From assembly GCA_902776665.1 (NCBI GenBank), contig CACYQZ010000015.1:1-50629 (forward strand): a stretch of 50,629 bases of DNA. Direction: 5' to 3'. Of this stretch, positions 17,618-26,339 are shown piece by piece. Under the pieces are notes generated by a model. The model did not search any database, had not been told where the DNA came from, and saw nothing but the letters and a program-made list of their open reading frames with translations. This stretch comes from an uncultured Prevotellaceae bacterium (GTDB taxonomy: Bacteria; Bacteroidota; Bacteroidia; Bacteroidales; Bacteroidaceae). Both the position numbers and the translations under genes were made by a program. The first letter of the stretch is position 1, and the number at the start of each line of letters is the position of its first letter.

Positions 17618-18814
17618 TCAGACTCTTCCGGGGTAAGATTCGAGTGCTTTGCGCAAAACGAGAAGGGCGCGTTCCAAATCGGCTTTTTTCAACACGTAGG
17701 CGATGCGAACTTGGTTGGTTCCGAGCCCTGGCGTCGCATAGAATCCGGAAGCGGGAGCCATCATCACGGTTTCACCCTCGAAGTCGAATTCTTCCAAACA
17801 CCAACGGCAGAATTTTTCGGCATTGTCCACCGGCAGTTTCGCCACCGTGTAGAACGCTCCCATTGGCATGGGCGAATAAACGCCTGGAATGTTGTTCAAT
17901 CCCTCGATGAGGCAATTTCTGCGTTCCACATACTCGTCGAACACGTTGCGGAAATAACTTTCGGGCGTATCGCACGAGGCTTCTGCCACAATTTGTCCAA
18001 TCAGTGGGGGCGACAATCGAGCCTGACAAAGTTTCAAGATGGCAGTTCTCACTTCCTCGTTTTTCGTCACCACGGCACCGATGCGGATTCCACACTCGGA
18101 ATATCGTTTCGACACCGAATCGACAAGAATGACATTCTGTTCAATCTCTTTCAAATGGCAGGCCGAAACGTATGGAAAGTCCGTGTAGATGTATTCGCGA
18201 TAAACTTCGTCGGAGAAAAGATACAAATCGTGTTTTTTCACGATGGCTTGTAGCTGCTCCATTTCTTCACGAGAATAGACATAGCCTGTCGGATTGTTGG
18301 GATTGCAAATCAAAATGGCTCGGGTGCGCTCGTTGATGAGTTCTTCGAATTTCTCCATTTTTGGAAGCGCAAAACCGTCGTCGATGGTCGATGTGATGGT
18401 GCGAATGACGGCGCCCGTCGAAATGGCAAACGAGATATAATTGGCATAGGCCGGTTCGGAAATGATGATTTCGTCGCCTGGATTCAGACAAGCGAGAAAC
18501 GCGAACATAACGGCCTCGGAACCGCCCGAAGTGACGATGATGTCGTCGGCCGTCACGTCGATGTTGTGTTTGGCATAATATTTAGCCAATTTCTCGCGGT
18601 AACTGAGAAAACCCTGTGAGGGCGAGTATTCCAGCACGTTGCGGTCGATGTTTTTCAGCGCATCGAGGCCGACTTGTGGCGAAGGCAGGTCGGGCTGGCC
18701 GATGTTGAGATGATAGACGGTTTTTCCTTGTCTTTTCGCTTCAAAAGCCAAAGGAGCCAACTTTCTGATGGGCGATTCGGGCATTTGTTGCCCTCGGTTA
18801 GAGATTTTAGGCAT
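17618..18814 (-). CDS. Class I/II pyridoxal-phosphate aminotransferase
   Basis: 398 residues from the Met at 18814. The frame runs on to 19006, but the extra 64 codons are not family-like and contain the promoter box, so the inner start (MPKISNRGQQMPESPIRKL) is chosen. Fold-type I features: NIGQPDLPSP at the N-terminus, VTSGGSEAVMFAF, NPNNPTGYVYSREE, and the PLP lysine in DSVSKRYSECGIRIG, with the C-terminal arginine in NQVRIAYVL. It transfers an amino group between an amino acid (probably aspartate or an aromatic) and 2-oxoglutarate; specificity not resolved. Confidence 0.88.
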   Translation of the reverse strand: MPKISNRGQQMPESPIRKLAPLAFEAKRQGKTVYHLNIGQPDLPSPQVGLDALKNIDRNVLEYSPSQGFLSYREKLAKYYAKHNIDVTADDIIVTSGGSEAVMFAFLACLNPGDEIIISEPAYANYISFAISTGAVIRTITSTIDDGFALPKMEKFEELINERTRAILICNPNNPTGYVYSREEMEQLQAIVKKHDLYLFSDEVYREYIYTDFPYVSACHLKEIEQNVILVDSVSKRYSECGIRIGAVVTKNEEVRTAILKLCQARLSPPLIGQIVAEASCDTPESYFRNVFDEYVERRNCLIEGLNNIPGVYSPMPMGAFYTVAKLPVDNAEKFCRWCLEEFDFEGETVMMAPASGFYATPGLGTNQVRIAYVLKKADLERALLVLRKALESYPGRV

Positions 18815-18844
18815 AGTAATACTTTTTGATAAACAATTCCACTG

Positions 18845-18852
18845 CAAAGATA
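18845..18852 (-). promoter_or_regulatory. -7 box of the aminotransferase gene
   Basis: TATCTTTG on the minus strand, followed by GCAG, 31 bases before the ATG at 18814. Supports the shorter start. Confidence 0.65.
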
Positions 18853-18934
18853 AAAATTTCTGATAAAAAACGAAAGGAAATCTGCCTTTTTTTTCATTTT
18901 TCCATTCTTTATCGATGTTTTTCCAAAATTTTCG

Positions 18935-18975
18935 TGCCAGATTGTCAGTCTTGTCAGTTTGGCACGGTTTTCGTA
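18935..18975 (+). promoter_or_regulatory. groESL control region: TTGTCAGT direct repeat plus sigma-54-like element
   Basis: TTGTCAGT occurs at 18942-18949 and 18951-18958 (9-base period), flanked by an inverted pair TGCCA (18935-18939) / TGGCA (18960-18964). The sequence from 18959 to 18975 begins TTGGCACGG and ends TTCGTA, which matches the -24 half of a sigma-54 promoter well, with two mismatches in the -12 half. No TAnnTTTG box and no CIRCE inverted repeat is present upstream of groES. Confidence 0.45.
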
Positions 18976-19025
18976 TCGTCGAAAGAAGAAATTTCTTATT
19001 TATCAATCAAAAATACCAAAAAACT

Positions 19026-19295
19026 ATGAACATCAAACCATTGGCAGACCGCGTGCTGGTGCTACCCACAGCGGCTGAAGAGAAGGTCGGCGGCATCATC
19101 ATCCCCGACACGGCAAAAGAAAAACCCCTTCGCGGCAAAATCGTTGCTGCAGGCAAGGGTACGAAAGACGAAGAAATGATTCTCAAAGAGGGCGACGAAG
19201 TGCTTTACGGCAAATATGCTGGCACGGAACTGGAACTCGACGGCGAGAAGTATCTGATTATGCGGCAGTCGGATGTGCTGGCGGTTATCAACTAA
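19026..19295 (+). CDS. groES: Co-chaperonin GroES
   Basis: 89 residues from the ATG at 19026; the frame extends upstream to 18915 but only this start gives the family N-terminus ([14 protein letters not shown]). The lid protein of the GroEL folding chamber, cytoplasmic, heptameric. The mobile loop ([20 protein letters not shown]) and the C-terminal [13 protein letters not shown] are intact. 27 bases upstream of groEL, one operon. Regulation discussed under the upstream element. Confidence 0.97.
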   Translation: MNIKPLADRVLVLPTAAEEKVGGIIIPDTAKEKPLRGKIVAAGKGTKDEEMILKEGDEVLYGKYAGTELELDGEKYLIMRQSDVLAVIN

Positions 19296-20954
<1,659 letters not shown>

Positions 20955-20972
20955 TTCTTCCTCTCGGATACG

Positions 20973-21004
20973 AAAAAAAGGGCAGTTTCGACTGCCCTTT
21001 TTTT
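20973..21004. terminator. Strong bidirectional terminator between groEL and prs
   Basis: A perfect 14-bp stem: seven A then GGGCAGT (20973-20986), loop TTCG, then ACTGCCC and seven T (20991-21004). The A and T tracts make it work for both the groEL (+) and prs (-) transcripts. Confidence 0.92.
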
Positions 21005-21017
21005 ATATAATAAGAAT

Positions 21018-21956
21018 TTAAATCAAATACTGCGAACTGATACTTTCGTTATCGACCACGCGGCGAATCGTTTCGGCAAACATATCGGCTACGGAAAGTT
21101 GCTTCACCTTGTGGCAGCGGTTCGTGTAGGGAATCGAATCGGTGAAAACGATTTCTTCGAGAGCCGATTCCTGCACGCGGTCGCTTGCCGGACCACTCAT
21201 CACGCAGTGCGACGCACACGCCCGCACGCTCTTCGCACCGGCTTCCATCATCAGGTCGGCAGCCTTCGTAATCGTTCCAGCCGTATCGACCATATCGTCG
21301 ATAATCACCACATTTTTCCCTTCGACATCGCCGATGATTTGCATCGTTTCAATCACGTTGGCGCGTGCGCGCGTCTTGTTGCACAACACAAGCGGACAGC
21401 CGAGGTATTTCGCGTAGGCGTTGGCACGCTTCGAACCACCCACGTCGGGCGACGCAATGCAGAGATTGTCGAGTCGGAGGCTCTGCAAATAGGGCAGCAG
21501 CACCATCGACGCAAAAAGGTGATCGACGGGAACATCGAAAAAGCCCTGAATCTGGTCGGCGTGCAGGTCCATCGTGATGAGGCGGTCGATGCCGGCGGCG
21601 CTCAGCAGGTCGGCCACGAGTTTCGCGCCGATGCTCACGCGAGGCTTGTCCTTGCGGTCTTGCCGAGCCCATCCGAAATACGGAATCACGGCGTTGATCG
21701 TCCGAGCCGACGCACGTTTGGCGGCGTCGATCATCAGCAGCAGTTCCATCAGGTTGTCTGACGAGGGGAACGTGCTCTGGACGAGGAAAACGTCGCGTCC
21801 GCGAATCGATTCTTCATACGAAACGGCAAATTCGCCGTCGGAAAATCGGGTGATGACTAAGTTACCGAGAGGGCAACCGAGACTGGCGCAGATTTTTTCT
21901 GCGAGATAGCGTGTTTTCGTGCCTGAAAACACCAAAAAAGAGTTGTTTGCGCTCAT
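21018..21956 (-). CDS. prs: Ribose-phosphate pyrophosphokinase (PRPP synthetase)
   Basis: 312 residues from the Met at 21956 (MSANNSFLVFSGTKT); the frame reaches 22019 but that part overlaps the promoter. It makes PRPP from ribose 5-phosphate and ATP for purine, pyrimidine, NAD and histidine synthesis. The ATP-binding region (FGWARQDRKDKPR), the catalytic flexible loop region (NKTRARANVIETMQIIGDVEGKN) and the PRPP loop (VVIIDDMVDTAGTI) are visible. Serves purD and pncB, also in this window. Confidence 0.95.
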   Translation of the reverse strand: MSANNSFLVFSGTKTRYLAEKICASLGCPLGNLVITRFSDGEFAVSYEESIRGRDVFLVQSTFPSSDNLMELLLMIDAAKRASARTINAVIPYFGWARQDRKDKPRVSIGAKLVADLLSAAGIDRLITMDLHADQIQGFFDVPVDHLFASMVLLPYLQSLRLDNLCIASPDVGGSKRANAYAKYLGCPLVLCNKTRARANVIETMQIIGDVEGKNVVIIDDMVDTAGTITKAADLMMEAGAKSVRACASHCVMSGPASDRVQESALEEIVFTDSIPYTNRCHKVKQLSVADMFAETIRRVVDNESISSQYLI

Positions 21957-21987
21957 GTGAATTGAAATCTTTCTCTGGATTCTGTTG

Positions 21988-21995
21988 CAAAGGTA
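21988..21995 (-). promoter_or_regulatory. -7 box of prs
   Basis: TACCTTTG on the minus strand followed by GCAACAG, 31 bases before the prs ATG at 21956. Confidence 0.65.
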
Positions 21996-22069
21996 GCATT
22001 TTTCCTCATTCAAATACATTTTTTTTCAGTTTTTAACATACAAAAAACCAAAAAATCTGGTAAATTCGT

Positions 22070-22077
22070 TATTTTTG
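22070..22077 (+). promoter_or_regulatory. -7 box immediately upstream of nspC
   Basis: TATTTTTG ends only 4 bases before the ATG at 22082. Transcription would begin at or within the first codon, so the mRNA is either leaderless or starts translation at the in-frame ATG at 22097. Confidence 0.55.
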
Positions 22078-22081
22078 CACC

Positions 22082-23275
22082 ATGAAAGTGAATCCGATGA
22101 CTTACGAGGGTGTTCCTACACCTATTTATATTATAGAGGAGAAGCGGATGCGCGAAAATCTGGAGTTGATTCGTGGCGTGGCGCGTGAGGCCGATGTGGA
22201 AATCATTTTGGCGTTCAAGGCATTTGCCCTGTGGAGGACGTTCCCGATTTTCCGCGAGTATATTTCTTCGACAACCGCCAGTTCGTTGGCCGAGGCCCGA
22301 CTCGCTGCCGAGGAGTTCGGCAGTTTGGCGCACACGTATTCGCCCTGCTACACCGACGAGGAAATCGACGAAATCATCCGTTGTTCGAGCCACTTGACCT
22401 TCAATTCGCTGACGCAGTACGAGCGGTTCCACGAAAGGGTGGGGCAGGCCGACCACCGCGTGTCGATGGGCATCAGAATCAATCCCGAATACAGCGAAAT
22501 CGCCACTGATTTGTACAATCCTTGTGCGCCCGGAACGCGATTCGGCATCACCGCCGACAAACTGCCCGAACAACTTCCTGCCGACATCGACGGCTTCCAC
22601 TGCCATTGCCATTGCGAGAGTAGTGCCGAGGAATTTGAGCGCACGTTGTCGCACATCGAGGAGAAATTTTCGCGATGGTTTCCGCAGTTGAAATGGATTA
22701 ACTTCGGTGGTGGCCACCTGATGACGAGGAAAGACTACAACGTCGCGTTGCTCGTCAGACTGTTGAAGGATTTCAAGCGTCGCCATCCGAATCTTCGCGT
22801 CATTTTGGAGCCCGGCAGCGCGTTTGCGTGGCAGACGGGGCCGCTCGTCGCGAAAGTCGAGGACATCGTCGAAGACAAAGGCATTCGCACCGCCATTCTC
22901 AACGTCAGTTTCACCTGCCACATGCCCGATTGCCTCGAAATGCCGTATATGCCCGAAGTCCGCGGCAGTCAGCATCAATCCACCACCCACCACCCACCAC
23001 CCACCACCCACCACCTATCACCCATCACCCATCACCTTTATCGATTAGGCGGCAACAGCTGTCTCAGCGGCGACTTCATGGGCAACTGGACGTTCGACCA
23101 CGAACTCGAAATTGGCGAAACCATCATTTTCGAGGACATGATTCATTATACCACCGTCAAAACCACGATGTTCAATGGCATTTCGCACCCGTCCATCGGC
23201 ATCCTTCGGCTCGACAACACCCTCGAAATCCTGCGAAAATTCGGCTACGAAGACTATCGCGACCGCATGGATTGA
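22082..23275 (+). CDS. nspC: Carboxynorspermidine/carboxyspermidine decarboxylase
   Basis: 397 residues. A fold-type III PLP decarboxylase that makes (nor)spermidine from its carboxy form, the alternative polyamine route found in Bacteroidota and Vibrio. The N-terminal VPTPIYIIEEKRM and the PLP lysine in ILAFKAFALW (Lys46) are typical; also HCHCESSAEEF, NFGGGHLMT, the EPGSA loop, and the active-site Cys/Asp in YRLGGNSCLSGDFMG. Residues ~300-319 are encoded by an 8-unit heptanucleotide array just before that motif. The first ATG may not be used, because the promoter box ends 4 bases upstream; the ATG at 22097 (MTYEGVPTP) is a good alternative. Confidence 0.9.
   Translation: MKVNPMTYEGVPTPIYIIEEKRMRENLELIRGVAREADVEIILAFKAFALWRTFPIFREYISSTTASSLAEARLAAEEFGSLAHTYSPCYTDEEIDEIIRCSSHLTFNSLTQYERFHERVGQADHRVSMGIRINPEYSEIATDLYNPCAPGTRFGITADKLPEQLPADIDGFHCHCHCESSAEEFERTLSHIEEKFSRWFPQLKWINFGGGHLMTRKDYNVALLVRLLKDFKRRHPNLRVILEPGSAFAWQTGPLVAKVEDIVEDKGIRTAILNVSFTCHMPDCLEMPYMPEVRGSQHQSTTHHPPPTTHHLSPITHHLYRLGGNSCLSGDFMGNWTFDHELEIGETIIFEDMIHYTTVKTTMFNGISHPSIGILRLDNTLEILRKFGYEDYRDRMD
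22981..23036 (+). repeat. In-frame heptanucleotide array (CAYCACC x8) inside nspC
   Basis: Five CACCACC units, one TATCACC and two CATCACC units, 56 bases without interruption. Encodes a Thr/His/Pro-rich insert right before the conserved YRLGGNSCLSGD active-site motif. The longest of the four arrays of this family in the window. Confidence 0.97.
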
Positions 23276-23304
23276 AAATTTTTTAGAAAAAAACGCGAAA
23301 AAAT

Positions 23305-23335
23305 TTTGCAGTATCGGAAAAATGCCGTACCTTTG
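23305..23335 (+). promoter_or_regulatory. Promoter of the tRNA cluster
   Basis: TTTG (23305-23308), 19-base spacer, TACCTTTG (23328-23335). Transcription should start near 23341, which is the first base of a perfect 6-bp hairpin (GCATTT / AAATGC, 23341-23356). Confidence 0.8.
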
Positions 23336-23362
23336 CAGTCGCATTTAGAGAAATGCGCTTCC

Positions 23363-23455
23363 GAATTGGCGGAATTCATGTGCAAACCGAGTTGCAGAAA
23401 AACTTGTTTTTATGCCGAGGTGCCGTCATGAATCTCGACTTTTCCGAAGGAAAAG
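23363..23455 (+). ncRNA. Structured leader of tRNA-Gly, copy 1
   Basis: 93 nt, roughly 80% identical to 23797-23883 upstream of the second tRNA-Gly gene; similarity starts abruptly at GAATTGG in both. Pairing visible in both copies: an outer stem ATTCATG (23374-23380) with CATGAAT (23427-23433); inside it GCA plus an A-run pairing with a T-run plus TGC around CTTG (23394-23415); and a terminal 7-bp hairpin 23439-23445 with 23449-23455 closing a GAA loop. The hairpin ends at the base just before tRNA position 1. It may be a processing signal or an independent small RNA; no coding features. Confidence 0.5.
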
Positions 23456-23528
23456 GCGGAAATAGCTCAGTTGGTAGAGCACAACCTTGCCAAGGTTGGG
23501 GTCGCGGGTCCGAGTCCCGTTTTCCGCT
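23456..23528 (+). tRNA. tRNA-Gly (anticodon GCC), copy 1
   Basis: 73 nt cloverleaf. Acceptor GCGGAAA pairs with TTTCCGC, anticodon loop TTGCCAA in a CAACC/GGTTG stem, T-arm GCGGG-TCCGAGT-CCCGT. CCA is not encoded. Identical to the second copy at 23884-23956. Confidence 0.95.
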
Positions 23529-23587
23529 CAAAACATTCTGAATTATCCGTAAGGAGAAAATTTCCTATCGTTGTGCTTTGCAACCCT

Positions 23588-23669
23588 GCCCAGGTGGCGG
23601 AATTGGTAGACGCGCACGTTTCAGGTGCGTGTGCCGCAAGGCGTGCAGGTTCGATTCCTGTTCTGGGCA
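23588..23669 (+). tRNA. tRNA-Leu (anticodon CAG)
   Basis: 82 nt with a long variable arm. Acceptor GCCCAGG pairs with TTCTGGGC bases; anticodon stem CACGT/GCGTG with loop TTCAGGT gives CAG, reading CTG codons. No encoded CCA. Confidence 0.93.
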
Positions 23670-23697
23670 CTCATAATTCGGAATGTTTTTACATGTT

Positions 23698-23781
23698 GGA
23701 GAGGTGGCGGAATTGGTAGACGCGCTACTTTGAGGGGGTAGTGTCAATCGCGACGTGGGAGTTCGAGTCTCCTCCTCTTCA
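23698..23781 (+). tRNA. tRNA-Leu (anticodon GAG)
   Basis: 84 nt with a long variable arm. Acceptor GGAGAGG pairs with CCTCTTC (one G-T pair); anticodon stem CTACT/GGTAG with loop TTGAGGG gives GAG, reading CTC/CTT. Starts 28 bases after the previous tRNA, same transcript. Confidence 0.93.
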
Positions 23782-23796
23782 CATGGTAAACGTAAA

Positions 23797-23883
23797 GAAT
23801 TGGCGGAATTCATGTGCAAGTCGAGCGCAGAAACTTGTTTTATGCCGAGGCGCAGCCATGAATCTCGACTCTTCGAAGAAGAG
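23797..23883 (+). ncRNA. Structured leader of tRNA-Gly, copy 2
   Basis: 87 nt second copy of the leader. The outer stem is ATTCATG (23808-23814) with CATGAAT (23857-23863). The inner stem is GCA/AAA (23827-23833) with TTT/TGC (23838-23845) around CTTG, shortened on both sides relative to copy 1. The terminal hairpin is 23869-23874 with 23878-23883, GAA loop, 6 bp. Its pairs differ from copy 1 (for example C-G in place of T-A) yet remain complementary. It again ends exactly one base before the tRNA. Confidence 0.5.
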
Positions 23884-23956
23884 GCGGAAATAGCTCAGTT
23901 GGTAGAGCACAACCTTGCCAAGGTTGGGGTCGCGGGTCCGAGTCCCGTTTTCCGCT
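23884..23956 (+). tRNA. tRNA-Gly (anticodon GCC), copy 2
   Basis: Identical over all 73 nt to the copy at 23456-23528, and preceded by the same leader. Downstream flanks differ after two bases, so the duplicated unit is leader plus tRNA. Confidence 0.95.
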
Positions 23957-23990
23957 CTTTTGAGTTTTAAGTGATTATTTTTTTATCCAG

Positions 23991-24548
23991 ATGAATTTAT
24001 ATCTAAGATATTTTGACAACGAGGCATTCGTTTCCAATGCCGATGATGCCATTGACTTCCTTGCCTCCATTCCGGAAATCGGAATGAACGCTGATTTGGA
24101 AGCCGATATACGCAATTATTGCGCCAGCGACCTAATGTATCCGAAACGCTACAAGGTGCGTCCGCGCATCTATTTCATCATCATTAAAACCGCTGCCGAG
24201 TCGATGACCGACTTCAAGCAGAAAAAAGCGTTGAAACCGCAGATGGAAACCACCGGACAGCCTGGCGAGGAGAAAGAACCGCAAGCCACCGCGATGACGC
24301 GCATGACGGAAGAGCGCAATGGTTGGTACGAGGGTGAACTGAAGTTCAAGCGCGTCGTGCTCGTGCCCGGAACGGGAAAATACGAATACCGCGACACGAC
24401 TTTCGTCGCCCAGTGCAAGGCCGAGTCGGGCATCGACTGCTACAACCGCATCGTCGAGCACCTGCGCCAGCGCGTCGATCACCGCTCGCAGTTCCCATCG
24501 GCAAAGGGCAAGAACTTCCGTTACAAGTATTTGGGAATGTGGAAATAA
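23991..24548 (+). CDS. Conserved-looking protein of unknown function upstream of ssb
   Basis: 185 residues, no signal peptide or membrane segment. The N-terminal part (NLYLRYFDNEAFVSNADDAIDFL) looks helical and acidic; the middle (residues ~75-110) is charged and likely disordered (QMETTGQPGEEKEPQATAMT); the C-terminal half (NGWYEGELKFKRVVLVPGTGKYEYRDTTFVAQCKAE...) could form a small beta domain with a basic tail. I do not recognise the family. It lies 21 bases before ssb on the same strand and 34 bases after a tRNA gene, so a link with DNA metabolism is only a guess from context. Confidence 0.75.
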   Translation: MNLYLRYFDNEAFVSNADDAIDFLASIPEIGMNADLEADIRNYCASDLMYPKRYKVRPRIYFIIIKTAAESMTDFKQKKALKPQMETTGQPGEEKEPQATAMTRMTEERNGWYEGELKFKRVVLVPGTGKYEYRDTTFVAQCKAESGIDCYNRIVEHLRQRVDHRSQFPSAKGKNFRYKYLGMWK

Positions 24549-24556
24549 CTTTTTTT

Positions 24557-24562
24557 AGGAGG
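24557..24562 (+). promoter_or_regulatory. Strong Shine-Dalgarno site of ssb
   Basis: AGGAGG, 7 bases before the ATG at 24570. Such sites are uncommon in Bacteroidota. A closely similar leader, GGAG then A-rich then GATATG, precedes the gene at 47558. Confidence 0.7.
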
Positions 24563-24569
24563 AAAAGAT

Positions 24570-24989
24570 ATGAATAAAGTAATGCTGATTGGCAATGTCG
24601 GCAAAGAGCCGGAAGTAAGGTACTATGAGGCCGACCAAGCCGTTGCACAGCTCCGTCTGGCAACAACCGAGCGCGGCTACACGCTGCAAAACGGAACGCA
24701 GGTGCCCGAGCGCACCGAGTGGCACAATCTCGTGTTTTACAGAAGGCTTGCCAAACTGGTGGAACAATACGTCCACAAAGGCGACAAACTCTATGTAGAG
24801 GGCAAGATTCGTAACCGTTCCTACGACGACCAGCAGGGACAGAAGAGATTTGTCTCGGAAATCATCGTCGATAACATGGAACTGCTCTCGCCGAAACCGC
24901 AGAACGCCGGCGAACCTCAGTCCGAACCCGAAAAAACAATCCAGCAACCAGCGCAGGAAGACGGGCAGGACAAGGATTTACCGTTTTAA
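24570..24989 (+). CDS. ssb: Single-stranded DNA-binding protein
   Basis: 139 residues. An OB-fold tetramer-forming protein that coats single-stranded DNA in replication and repair. MNKVMLIGNVGKEPEVRYYEADQAVAQLRLAT and WHNLVFYRRLAKLVEQYVHKGDKLYVEGKI are the family core; a Q/P/E-rich linker (~110-130) leads to the acidic partner-binding tail ending DKDLPF. Followed by gldE after 11 bases, an order common in Bacteroidota. Confidence 0.95.
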   Translation: MNKVMLIGNVGKEPEVRYYEADQAVAQLRLATTERGYTLQNGTQVPERTEWHNLVFYRRLAKLVEQYVHKGDKLYVEGKIRNRSYDDQQGQKRFVSEIIVDNMELLSPKPQNAGEPQSEPEKTIQQPAQEDGQDKDLPF

Positions 24990-25000
24990 TCTGACGAACT

Positions 25001-26323
25001 TTGGACTCCATTGACATACAGCAGATTAGCGATCTTGTCACGTTTCAGCCAATGACATTCGGCATTGCCTTGGCAGCCGTGTTGTCTTTGGTGCTGCTGT
25101 TCGTTTCGGGCTTCACCAGCGGCTCGGAAATAGCCTTTTTTAGCCTTTCGCCAAGCGATTTGGCGGAAATCAACGAAGAAAAGACGAAAACCGACGTCCA
25201 CATCAAGCAGTTGCGCGATGACAGCGAGCGCACGCTGGCCACAATTCTGATTACGAACAACTTCGTGAACGTGACGATTATCATGCTGCTGAACTATGTG
25301 TTCGCCTCGCTCGTCAAATTTCGCGAAACATGGGTCGAATTTCTCTGTATCACGGTGATTTTGACCTTTGTTTTGCTGCTTTTCGGCGAAATCATGCCGA
25401 AGGTTTATAGCCGTCAGAATCCTTTGAAATATTGTCGGAAATGCGTCGATTTCATCCTGCTGATGCGCCGCCTGTTCTGGCCGTTGGAAAACGTGCTGAT
25501 TCGCAGTGGAATGTTGGCCGAGAAGGTAATCCAGCCCGAGAACATTGTGCTGAGCGTCGATGATTTGGAGCAGGCGCTCGAACTGACTGACAAGGACGAA
25601 ATTCGCGACGAACAGCAGATTCTGAAAGGTATCATCCGCTTCGGCGACGAAACGGCAAAGGCTGTGATGACGAGTCGGCAGGACATTGTCGATATTGACA
25701 TCAAATCGAACTTCGCCGACGTGCTCAACTGCATCGTTGAGAACAATTATAGTCGTATTCCCGTCTATCAGGACAACACCGACAACATTCGCGGAATCCT
25801 TTATATAAAGGACCTTCTGCCGCATTTGTCGAAGCCATCGAACTTTCGTTGGCAGAGCCTCATCCGACCGCCGTATTTCGTGCCCGAAACCAAGAAAATT
25901 GACGACCTTTTGCGCGAATTTCAGGAAAACAAAGTACACATCGCCATCGTGGTCGATGAATTTGGCGGCACGAGCGGTTTGATTACGCTCGAAGACATCT
26001 TGGAGGAAATCGTCGGCGAAATCAACGACGAATTCGACGAAGACGAACGTTTTTACTCGAAACTGAACTACAACACTTATCTTTTTGAAGGAAAAACGCT
26101 GCTGAGCGATTTCTGCAAAATTACGGGCGTCGATACCGACGAATTTGCCGAAGTTGAGGGCGATGCCGACACGCTCGCAGGCCTGTTGCTCGAACTGAAA
26201 GGCGACTTCCCGAGCCTGCACGAGCAAATCGAGTACGCCAACTACACGTTTGAGGTGATGGCGGTCGAAGAACGCCGCATCAGCCGCATCAAAGTGGTGG
26301 TTCACGACCCGAAAAAAGACTGA
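25001..26323 (+). CDS. gldE: Gliding motility-associated protein GldE (CNNM/CorC-type transporter-like)
   Basis: 440 residues with a TTG start at 25001, 11 bases after ssb; an ATG at 25052 (MTFGIAL) is the alternative. N-terminal DUF21 membrane domain (ALAAVLSLVLLFVSGFTSGSEIAFFSL; several helices to ~residue 150), a pair of CBS domains (~200-325, VMTSRQDIVDIDIKSNF; IPVYQDNTDNIRGILYIKDLL), then a CorC/HlyC domain (VVDEFGGTSGLITLEDILEEIVGEI). The family includes Mg/Co efflux proteins; GldE supports gliding/T9SS lipoproteins in flavobacteria, but gldE also occurs in non-gliding species. No gldD follows here. Confidence 0.85.
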   Translation: MDSIDIQQISDLVTFQPMTFGIALAAVLSLVLLFVSGFTSGSEIAFFSLSPSDLAEINEEKTKTDVHIKQLRDDSERTLATILITNNFVNVTIIMLLNYVFASLVKFRETWVEFLCITVILTFVLLLFGEIMPKVYSRQNPLKYCRKCVDFILLMRRLFWPLENVLIRSGMLAEKVIQPENIVLSVDDLEQALELTDKDEIRDEQQILKGIIRFGDETAKAVMTSRQDIVDIDIKSNFADVLNCIVENNYSRIPVYQDNTDNIRGILYIKDLLPHLSKPSNFRWQSLIRPPYFVPETKKIDDLLREFQENKVHIAIVVDEFGGTSGLITLEDILEEIVGEINDEFDEDERFYSKLNYNTYLFEGKTLLSDFCKITGVDTDEFAEVEGDADTLAGLLLELKGDFPSLHEQIEYANYTFEVMAVEERRISRIKVVVHDPKKD

Positions 26324-26339
26324 AATCCGCTTTTAAATC

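Noticed and set aside
18915-19025. N-terminal extension of GroES
   Set aside because: The family N-terminus begins at 19026 and the upstream part covers the control region.
18856-19025. CIRCE/HrcA operator upstream of groES
   Set aside because: No TTAGCACTC...GAGTGCTAA inverted repeat occurs in this region.
23363-23455. T-box riboswitch
   Set aside because: No T-box core sequence or antiterminator is seen, and the element precedes a tRNA gene, not a synthetase or amino acid gene.
23353-23541. 62-codon frame over the tRNA-Gly leader
   Set aside because: It reads through a tRNA gene and the two leader copies keep RNA pairing rather than a reading frame.
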